Shown in pieces: positions 56,159 to 64,000 of a stretch of DNA of 64,000 bases. Source of the stretch: Costus lasius (taxonomy: Eukaryota; Streptophyta; Magnoliopsida; Zingiberales; Costaceae); contig CM050449.1 of NCBI GenBank assembly GCA_027563935.2, positions 61,694,056 through 61,758,055 on the forward strand, in the 5' to 3' direction. Each line of letters starts with the position of its first letter. Position 1 is the stretch's first letter. The translations under genes were made by a program, and so were the position numbers. Below the pieces are notes generated by a model. It had not been told where the DNA came from. It did no database searches and saw only the letters and a list, made by a program, of their open reading frames with translations.

Positions 56159-57988
56159 CTAGACAATATCTCTTTTAAAAAACTTGGCATAAGATGGCAT
56201 TTCAATAATAGCTTCAAGAATTGGAACATTAATATAAAGCTTTTTAAAAACTTCAAGAAACTTGCCAAACTTTTTGTCTAGTTTATTTTGAAGTAACCTT
56301 TGAGGAAAAGGTATAGGTGTTTGGTAAGGATTAGGTAAATCAGATTTAGGATTATCTTTCTCACATGATTCCTCCCCTTTTGGTTCATCACCCTTTTGAG
56401 GTGATAAACAAATTTGGGGTTTCTCATGTGAAGAAGATTCTCTTATCTCCAATTCCCTTTTATTATCATTAATCTTTGCTTCAGTGTTTTCAAACCTCCC
56501 TTTAGGTTCTCCCAGTTGTTTCCCACTTCTAGTCATGATGGCATTACAGTGCTCCCTAGGGTTTATCTCAGGTTTTGCAGGCAATTTCCCAGGGGGTCTG
56601 TAAGGAACACTAGCATGCTGTGCAATTTGGTTTTCAAGAATTTTGTTGTGGGCTTCTACTCTATCCAGTCTATAGTTGATTTGATGAACATTTTCCTTAA
56701 ATTCCTCATTTTGCTTGTTTTTATTTGACATGTATTCTTTTATATCAGACATGAACTGATTTTGGTTGGCCAAAAGTTTTTCAAGTATGGATCCCTCATT
56801 AGAATTTTGATTTATGTTTTGGTTCAGATTTTGCTTTTGGAATCCGTTGTTTTCATTGTTCCCCCCTACATTGTTATTGTTTTTCCATAAAAGGTTGGGG
56901 TGATTTCTCCATCCAGGGTTGTATGTATTAGAATAGGGATCATTAGGTCTACTTTGGTTGTAATTCCCTATGGCGTTCACATGCTCATTACCCTGATCGA
57001 CAATTCTACAATATTCAGCAGTATGACCATCATTACCACAGTTTTCACAAGTGATAGCAGAAATAGAAGCAGTTTGCATGGAATTTAACTGACTACACAA
57101 AAATTTTACCTTCTCTTCTAAGGAGCGTATTTCGTCACTTCCACTCTTACCTTGAGAAGGCTTGTACAGTACTCCCCTTTCGGTAGTCCATTGATTATGG
57201 TTTACTGCCATCTCCTCTAGCAGTCTGAAGGCTTCATCTAGTGTTTTGCTCATAAGAGCTCCTCCTGCAGCGGCATCCACAATCATTTTAGTCTGATCAG
57301 ATAATGTAATATAAAAAGTTTGCATTAAAGTTTGAAGTTCTATTCCATGGTGAGGACACTTCCGCTGCAGTTCATTGAATATCTCCCAGGCTTCACTGAG
57401 TGACCCCCCACTTCTTTGTTGGAAGTTTGTTATTTGGTTCCTCAATTCAAGTGTCTTCCTTGGGGGAAAGTATTTGTTCAAGAAGGAATTTGACAGTTGG
57501 TTCCAAGTGGTGAAGGTACCGGCTGGGTGTGAATTAAGCCATGTCTTTGCCCGGTCCCTAAGAGAAAAAGGAAAAAGTCTTAGTCTAAATGCATCGTTAG
57601 AAAGACCATTCTTCTTAATAGTATCGCATAAGTCGAGAAATAAGGCCAAGTGTTGGTTGGGATCCTCCAGTGGAGATCCTCCAAACTGATCTTGTTGAAA
57701 CATTGCAATGAGTTGAGGTTTAATCTAGAAATTGTTGGCCTCAATTGCTGGCCTAGCAATACTAGAACGAATTTCATGATGATTAGGGACTGCATAGTCC
57801 CTAAGTGTTCTCTGATGGTTCTGATTGTCTCCCATCTCTAAAATCTCTTCTTGTAACTCTGGTTGGGATTGTTCTTGCAGTTCTTCTTGTGATGATTCTT
57901 CTAACCTCAACTTTCTGCGCGCTCTTAATGTCTTGTTGATTTCAGGATCCAATGGTACAAGTGGTCCTGACCTAAGGCTCCTGCGCAT
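56159..57988 (-). pseudogene. gag: Ath-2 gag, one in-frame stop
   Basis: From ATG 57988 the frame runs RRSLRSGPLVPLDPEIN..., with TAG at 57725-57727 where Athila gag has Glu (NNF-stop-IKPQLI). It then stays open for over 500 codons: FGGSPLEDPNQHLA, LFPFSLRDRAKTWLNS, NKYFPPRKT, a single CCHC knuckle CENCGNDGHTAEYC (about codon 312) and an Asn-rich linker. The capsid and nucleocapsid parts of a gypsy gag are complete except for the stop. Gag forms the particle in which element RNA is packed. The frame is lost by a one-base change in an A-run near 56165, just before the protease. Confidence 0.9.
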
Positions 57989-58071
57989 GCAAAGTAAATA
58001 GAAAAAAAAATAGTAAATAAAAACCTAATCTAACAATAATCTCAACATCTTTAATATCGACAAAACTAAGG

Positions 58072-58089
58072 TCCCCGGCAACGGCGCCA
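58072..58089 (-). other. Ath-2 primer-binding site (tRNA-Asp)
   Basis: Minus strand TGGCGCCGTTGCCGGGGA, complementary to the 3' end of plant tRNA-Asp and 6 bases inside the 5' LTR. Typical of Athila/Tat elements. Confidence 0.9.
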
Positions 58090-58095
58090 AAAACT

Positions 58096-60076
58096 TGATA
58101 GCCCGAAAGGGAACACAACAAATCCGGCAAGCGTGTACCTTGGACTAATCCTTGGTAACGGCACCAAAAACTTGTTGTTAAACCGCAAGTGCACGGGTAT
58201 ATGAAGTAATAAAAAAGTATCGAATCCACAGGAACCTACGTTGTCGAATATTAAATAGTTGATTTCTTATTAACTAGGCAAAACGAGATCGTGAGAATAG
58301 CAATCGATAACTAAAAGCGGGATTATCAGATAGAAATGCTGGGACTTGGGTTTCGTTCACTTAAACTTTTATGACTAGACATGAATAAGGATTTTATTGA
58401 TTCAATTTCATCATGAAGAATATATTATCAAAGGATGAACTCAAGGATCACTTTAATGCATCCGAGCTCTAGAATCTCTAGTGGAGTCTCAAGGATCACT
58501 TTTGTGCATCCGAGTCTTGCAACTAGTTTTGCTCAAGGACCTCCAACGTTCCGATCTTTGCTTTCGCACAAGATCTCCACGTTTGACAAATAGACTCGAT
58601 CTATGGATTCATGTTATAATCATGACAATTATTTTACAAGAAAAGATCAAGATGGATCTAACCTAAGGAAGGGATCCTAACATGCAATTCTAGGGTTCCA
58701 AATTCTCAAGCAATTACCTTTCAGTCTCAAGCGAAAATTCTAAGAACATAATTAATAATATGAACTTAAAGAGAGTCTAAACACAATTATCACAGGAGCA
58801 AAATCATCATGCTAAAATCAAACTCAATGAAATATTGAAAAAGAAGTTATCTAATCATTAAAAGTCAAGTGAACTACTCCCCCATGTCCCAAGAGTAGTT
58901 TAAGCTAGCGTGGCGAAGGAAATACAATATTCCATAATTTCAGAAAATCAGAAATCAACAAAAGAAAGAGTTTTTAGAAAATACGGCACGGCTGTGAAGT
59001 ATTTCATAGTCGTATTTTACAAAAGAAGGCGTGAACAATGGTGGCGATCCTTGTTCCCTTGATTTCTCCTCCAATTTGTCACTTTTCGATTTGAAACTTC
59101 TGGTACGTTGTCTCCTTCACTAGGCAATGCTTCGGTAGAAAAATCGCGGCCGGAGGTCGTCTGAATAGAGCGCGGCGGCGAAACCCTCCACGGCGGCGTG
59201 GATCGTGATTTCTCCCTCCACGGTCAATCAAAATTTGGGCCTTTTGTCTTTCTGTAATCCTCTCGTGAAAAGCTCTCCTTTTGCTTCTTACAGCATCGAA
59301 TATAAACTTTTGGATCGTCCGCAATCATCTCCGCAAGGATCGGGCGTGGACATTGACCTGGGAATCACGTTCAAACACCGGAATACGGCAGTGTAATATC
59401 TTACGACACTGCCGTAAAATCCATCGATTATTCTGTTCTGAAATTGCTAGAATAATACGGCAGCGTAATTTGGTTTACGGCAGTGCCGTAAAATCGGCTG
59501 AACTCTCTAGTCGAATTCGTCTGGAAAATACGGCCCGTAAACTGGTTTACGGCAGTGCCGTAATTTCAGGGCAACTTTCTGTTCTGAAGATGTCTAGAAA
59601 ATACAGCCCGTAAACTGGTTTACGGCAGTGCCGTAATTTCAGCGAAGGTCTCTGTTCCGAAAGCGCCCCAAAATACGGCCGTGTAAATTCTTGCGGTCGT
59701 GCCGTAATTTCACGAAAGCCTTCTGTTCGGTAAATCACCAAAATACGGCCGTGATCTCGATAATACGGTAGCCGTGTAAAATACGGTACCGTAAAATCCT
59801 TTACGGCACTACCGTATTTTGGGTTCTTTGCCTCGATTTGCATGAAAATTCTTGGGTGACTTCTTCTTGATGATGAGAACTCTTCCATGTATTTGATTTT
59901 TGCTTGAAAACACCTAAAATAGTGCCTTTTTGCCTAAAAAATATGAAAAACCAAAATAGAAGTAGACTTTGCAATATTTAATGGATTCAGCATAAAAACA
60001 AGTAAAAAGATCCTCAATTTAGCATGAAAAAGTATCTAAAATGATACAAAATATACTACATATTTTGGTGTCATCA
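58096..60076 (-). repeat. Ath-2 5' LTR
   Basis: 1981 bp, with a palindromic array from 58978 to 59822 matching that of the 3' LTR. The conserved U5 block (58172-58235, minus strand ACCCGTGCACTTGCGG) is present here and deleted in the 3' LTR. Confidence 0.94.
58978..59822 (-). repeat. Palindromic ATACGG/CCGTA units in Ath-2 5' LTR
   Basis: Same units and order as at 50633-51475, with scattered differences, some of which restore pairing (for example TACGACACTGCCGTA here against TACAACACTGCCGTA). Confidence 0.85.
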
Positions 60077-60081
60077 GAAGT
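60077..60081. repeat. Target-site duplication GAAGT, right copy, of Ath-2
   Basis: It follows GTCATCA and matches 49919-49923. Confidence 0.95.
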
Positions 60082-60288
60082 CTTGCCTCTAAGGCAAGTC
60101 TTGGGGCTGATATGGCTAGAAGAACTTCTAAGGAAGGTCTTTGGTGCATATGGTTAATAGGAAAGGGTTTATGGAAATCTCTTGGAGAATTTCCTAAACC
60201 CTAAACCCTAATTGCCACCCCACACATACCCTAGCCGCCCCCTTATTCATGAGTTGCGCCTAGCCCTTCTATTGCCGCCCCTTGCCTC

Positions 60289-60295
60289 TATATAT
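60289..60295 (+). promoter_or_regulatory. Probable TATA box of Cop-0 LTR
   Basis: CTCTATATATCATGGG in a region of low complexity change, about 520 bp before the LTR end. It fits the expected U3/R position. Confidence 0.5.
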
Positions 60296-60807
60296 CATGG
60301 GATATGCGAGAGGCTCATGACACACAAATATCAAATTGGCGTGAGCACTCCAAGGGGCAAGAATAAGAAGAGAGTGGCGCAAATCTTCTTCCTTCCTCTA
60401 GCCGCAAGTCTTCCTTCCCTTCTTCTTCTTAGCGCAAGTTGAAGAAGACCTTAGCGGCTTCATCTCCTCCTCCAACCTCTTGGTGCATCCTTCCTTCAAG
60501 GTTGGTGCAAGTGAATTGGAGATCTCCCTAAAGCTTGGATCTTCTTCCCGAGGCTAGCACGCGGGCGTCGAAAAAGAGTGCTTGAGGCATCCATGTGTGT
60601 GAGACTGCAGAGTGCATACGCTTGGGCGCCTACCTTGACATCGGCCTCATCTTGCTCCTAAGGTATTTACTATCTCATCGTGTTGACCCCCTCGCAAGAC
60701 GATCTTCACTGGGTTTTTGGGATCGGCCTGTTTCAGGGATATTATTCCACTACATTTGTAATATATTCTATGTGAAAATTATAAAATATTCCCAGGGTTT
60801 CCCAACA

Positions 60808-60924
60808 ATTAGGGCACCTATGAGACTTGTATTGGAGGAAAAGAGTTTGAGAAAGCTCTAGAACAAGCACATTGGGCCCAGAGTCCAATGAGGGCTGAAG
60901 TAGGAGACACCATAGGCATATAGC
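60808..60924. other. Unidentified 117-bp segment between two LTRs
   Basis: Lies between the end of the Cop-0 LTR (CCCAACA) and the start of another LTR of the same type (TGTTGGTGTATATG). It begins ATTAGGGCACC, where a primer site would be expected in an intact element, and has none. No recognisable gene. Confidence 0.5.
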
Positions 60925-61723
60925 TGTTGGTGTATATGCCCTAGGACCTAGTTTTGGTCCATCTTTGTACTACTTAACTCTGATATTTATATATCTTTCT
61001 GGCATTGTCATTATCTATGTTTGTTTGCATCTGCGATTATGTACTCACATGATAATGTCCCTGGAGACATATTGGATCTGTGCTCAGAAATGATTGTCCC
61101 CAGTCGATGTACCTGAGTGGATATGGGATAGCTCTAGTACTCGTGAGACAAGTATATGGGCTGGTTAGGCATAAGGTGCTAACGCAGGCATATGGGTATG
61201 TTAGTGGTGAATATACTAGATAGACCTGCTGTGAGGCAATGACTTAGTGTCATGAGTTATCCTCACAAGTGACAGGAGATGCATTGATCCCCTGACTTGA
61301 GGTCATTGACCATTCTATATGGTTAGGGATATGCTTTGATACAACCTAACACCTCGCCGTAGTTGGGAGGTAACAACGGTTGTCATTGAGCATGTCATGA
61401 GCCATAAGAGAAGGTTAATGAATAGAGAGAGGATTTGCCCCTTCTTGAGGGAACCTTGATATCCATGGAGCTCCTCTATGGTTCTATGACTGAAAGTGTA
61501 TGGCCATACCCAGGTGAGAACTTGATTTAGTCATAACCATGTGATTGCGTGAAAACAAGTGGTGACACACTTGTCCAATCGCATATCAATTCGGAAAAGA
61601 GACTGTAATGCATCTGTACCTAGTCGCGATGATGGGGATGTCGATGTCGATATCCATTCCAATGACTTGGGTAGCAGCGATGCATAGCTAGGTGCCACTC
61701 ACTGCTAGTGGTGACCTTAGGTC

Positions 61724-61728
61724 AGGAC
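61724..61728. repeat. Target-site duplication AGGAC, left copy, of solo LTR 2
   Basis: AGGAC precedes TGTTGGGG and recurs at 63428-63432. The unbroken related site is at about 49467-49475. Confidence 0.92.
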
Positions 61729-63427
61729 TGTTGGGGTATGCCCTTAAGGCTAATGTTTGAGGCCTTGGGATTGTATCAGTATCATGTAATAAACTTTTAT
61801 GTTTATAAAGGCATGGTTGTTATTCAGTTTGTTACATTGTCTGCTGCAATAAGTGTACTTCTGAATAATGTCTCAAAGCTGTTCAGCTAGGCTGACATGC
61901 AGTTATGTCCTTAGTCAAGATATCTTGGTGAACATGAGACAGCCTTGATATGATTGAGACTAATATGTGTTCTAATCTTATAGGATGCTTCGAGCATGGA
62001 ATAAGATGTAGACTCATGGGTACATTGGATGTACTGGACAGACCCTACTAGGATATTCAATTGCTTGTCACAATGTGAATAATCCTTGATTACAACAAGT
62101 GGCACATTTCCTCTGACTTGAGATCACTTGTGTTTCTAAATGATGATTGTCATTATTTTGAGTTAGTTCAATATCATTTGAAACATAATGATTATAGACT
62201 ATCTTGGATAATGATCATGAGTCATGTTAGGGCACTAGTGATAGATATAGGATTGCCGTCTCCTTAATTGGAGAGTGATGTTCTAAGGGGCCCCCCTGGA
62301 TGAGATGATTGAGAAAGTGTATGGCCATACCCAGATGACTATGTTCATCTGATCTAATCATGCTCATCATATTGGAGTTACAGGCTTGACATGCTTGTCC
62401 AATAAGAACATCCAGTGGCAAAGGAATTATGCATGCCTGGTGAATTGGATTCACACTTGTGCTGTATTTTGGGTGTAGTCTTGGAAGACTCTTTCCTTTC
62501 TATCGGGAGACAGTGATGTGTTGCTAGATACCCCTCACTGATCGTGATGACGTGAGTTATCGTTACCGACATTTAAAGGAAACCCTCAGGGTCGCACAAT
62601 TTGATGATATGGCTTACTTAAGTCAGATCGTGTGGACTGAATTGTTTGGGTTCAGTTTAAAGGGATTTTAATCTCTGATTGTAAGTGAGATCTGGTCTGA
62701 TCATGTTTGATTGATTAGGGCTTGAGATCGGTAAGCTTCGATTGAGAGAATGGATGCTAGATCGGTGAGATCAGGAGCATCAAGAGATTAACGGTCAGAT
62801 CTTAAGCCTTAGGGGTTTATTATGATCTGGACTGATTGCTTGGTTTATTTGGTTATTGAACCAAAGTCAAGTGAACCGGCTCAATGGATGAGCGCATGGT
62901 TCAAGGGTGAATTGGATTTGCGATTGGGTAAACCCATGATCGCAACTTGAGAAGTGACTTGCTATTTTTAGATAGCACTTCTTCTAATCGTGGCCATGCC
63001 TCACGATAGCCTCTATTCACGCCTCTCCTCTTGGTTCGTCGCTCACTCTAGTTTTTGACGAGAGAACACATTTTCGTGTGTGAAAGAAAACTGGTGGACG
63101 ACAAGGAGAAAAGACGCCAAGCAAGAAAGAACTCTCTCTTCCCTTCAAGCGATCAAGACACCTTGGACGATCCTTGCTAGCACAAGGAGCACCAAGGAAG
63201 GAGCGCATCTTCATCTTGTGTGCGAGACTTTGGAGAAGAGGCGCTTGCATCTTTTGCTTCCAAGACGCCATCTAGAAATGGCTATGGTATGAATCGTTTT
63301 CATTCATGCAGAGTTTTATAAGTTGATCATAACGCATGCAAAGATCGTAGAAACCCCTTTCCGCTGCATCTTAACCTCCATATGCGCCTATAGGGTTTCG
63401 CCCCCCTTAGTTATAGGGGACCTTTCA
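61729..63427 (+). mobile_element. Solo LTR 2 of an Angela-type copia element
   Basis: 1699 bp from TGTTGGGGTATGCCC to GACCTTTCA with no internal sequence and a 5-bp duplication. Same family as solo LTR 1. Stem-loop at 62546-62561 and palindrome at 62319-62330. Confidence 0.92.
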
Positions 63428-63432
63428 AGGAC
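63428..63432. repeat. Target-site duplication AGGAC, right copy, of solo LTR 2
   Basis: It matches 61724-61728. Confidence 0.92.
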
Positions 63433-64000
63433 TGCCAACGTCAGAAGAACTTACAAGGTCGCACACCTTGATACTCGAGTTTTCATATTGATCGGGTAGC
63501 CTTTAGATTGAGTTATTGGATAACTCGGATCTAATTGGGAGATTTTATCAGTGCCAATGAGCCTAATGAGATGGAAGAAACTTATTGGGGCCAACTTCCA
63601 TTTTTGGCATATTGACCAAATCAACTATGGTTAGCCTCATTTGACCTTGGGTTACATTGGATTGGATCCAATGGCTTGGTTAACATGCATAATGGACTTT
63701 GGGCTAGGCCCATTGCTTAATTGGGCTCACTAATAAGTTGTCATGAAGAGATTAGAGGCTTAAAGGGTATAATGGGGAGAGAAATATCTTAAGGGCGCAT
63801 GAAGAATCCAAGTTGGACTAGGATTTCCGCATATCACACATATGGCATATTAAAGTGATCAAATTTGATTAGGATTTGATCTAATCAGTTGAGATATTGA
63901 TTGGGATTTAATTGGGCGCAAGTGGGGCTGATTATTTACATAATTAGAATCCTAATTGGATTAGGATTTGCGCCCATACCCCATTAGGAAAAACTTCTAT

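Larger units (their letters stand above)
49924..60076 (-). mobile_element. Ath-2, Athila-type Ty3/gypsy element lacking RT, RNase H and integrase
   Basis: On the minus strand: 5' LTR 60076-58096 (1981 bp), tRNA-Asp primer site 58089-58072, gag 57988-56159, protease region to about 55360, conserved spacer, hairpin array 55240-54850, env-like ORF 54262-52884, 3' UTR and 3' LTR 51723-49924 (1800 bp). GAAGT is duplicated. The 3' LTR lacks about 130 bp near its end. The 5' LTR has a duplicated block of about 55 bp near 58440-58530. The LTRs carry many substitutions, so this copy is clearly older than Ang-2 or Tek-2. No RT, RNase H or integrase motif occurs in any frame. It is therefore non-autonomous. 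Confidence 0.94.
48673..60807 (+). repeat. Cop-0 3' LTR, split by Ath-2
   Basis: The parts 48673-49923 and 60082-60807 make an LTR of about 1977 bp, starting TGTTAGTGTATATG and ending TTTCCCAACA. The palindrome GTATGGCCATAC is at 49242-49253. A TATA-like site lies at 60289-60295. The 5' LTR is outside the window. Confidence 0.85.
60925..64000 (+). mobile_element. Cop-0-type copia LTR, incomplete at window end
   Basis: TGTTGGTGTATATGCCC onward aligns with the Cop-0 LTR at 48673-49800 in scattered long blocks, including the palindrome GTATGGCCATAC (61498-61509). It is interrupted by solo LTR 2 and continues at 63433-64000 (GCCAACGTCAGAAGAAC matching 49475). Its end and any internal region lie beyond the window. 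Confidence 0.75.

Noticed and set aside
60212..60442. 76-codon ORF with a leucine-rich end
   Set aside because: Falls in the transcribed part of the Cop-0 LTR just before and after the TATA-like site; no homologue recognised.
1..64000. Host genes, tRNA or rRNA genes
   Set aside because: Every substantial open frame matches a retroelement protein or is a shadow of one. The tRNA-like strings TGGTATCAGAGC and TGGCGCCGTTGCCGGGGA are primer-binding sites, not tRNA genes.

Overview
This is nuclear DNA from a flowering plant with a large, repeat-rich genome. Essentially the whole window is long terminal repeat (LTR) retrotransposons nested inside one another. I found no host gene, tRNA, rRNA, CRISPR array or bacterial-type operon. 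The element families are plant-specific: BARE-1/Angela-type Ty1/copia, Tekay/Del-type chromodomain Ty3/gypsy, and Athila-type Ty3/gypsy with an extra downstream ORF. The species cannot be read from the sequence. Names used below (Cop-0, Ath-1, Ang-1, Tek-1 and so on) are local labels only. Layout from the outside in: Cop-0 is a decayed + strand copia element. Its pol runs 37693-39116 and 48296-48651, and its 3' LTR runs 48673-49923 and 60082-60807. Ath-1 (+, Athila-type, 1-1704 and 34103-37692) appears to sit in the pol of Cop-0, with its own 5' end left of the window. Ang-1 (-, copia, 1705-34097) sits in the env-like ORF of Ath-1. A solo LTR (1847-3524) sits in the 3' LTR of Ang-1. Tek-1 (+, gypsy, 10044-31690) sits in the leader of Ang-1. 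Tek-2 (-, gypsy, 20414-31616) sits in the 3' LTR of Tek-1. Ang-2 (-, copia, 39117-48290) sits in the pol of Cop-0. Ath-2 (-, Athila-type, 49924-60076) sits in the 3' LTR of Cop-0. From 60925 to the window end is another LTR of Cop-0 type, broken by a second solo LTR (61729-63427). Seven of these insertions carry 5-bp target-site duplications that I could read on both sides, so the order of events is well supported. Coding state: only Ang-2 has an uninterrupted gag-pol ORF (1277 codons), and its zinc knuckle has lost one cysteine. Tek-1 has one in-frame stop, Tek-2 three, and Ang-1 two stops plus a frameshift. Cop-0 is heavily decayed. Ath-2 carries gag, a protease and an env-like ORF but no reverse transcriptase, RNase H or integrase. 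How the parts work together: autonomous elements encode gag, protease, reverse transcriptase, RNase H and integrase. The tRNA primer sites and polypurine tracts next to the LTRs mark reverse-transcription start points. Ath-2 could move only with enzymes supplied by a relative. The least explained material is non-coding: arrays of short self-complementary units in Ath-1 and Ath-2, twin hairpins in the leaders of the Angela elements, a hairpin with a GNRA-type loop in their LTRs, and tandem LTR repeats carrying ACGT cores in the Tekay elements.
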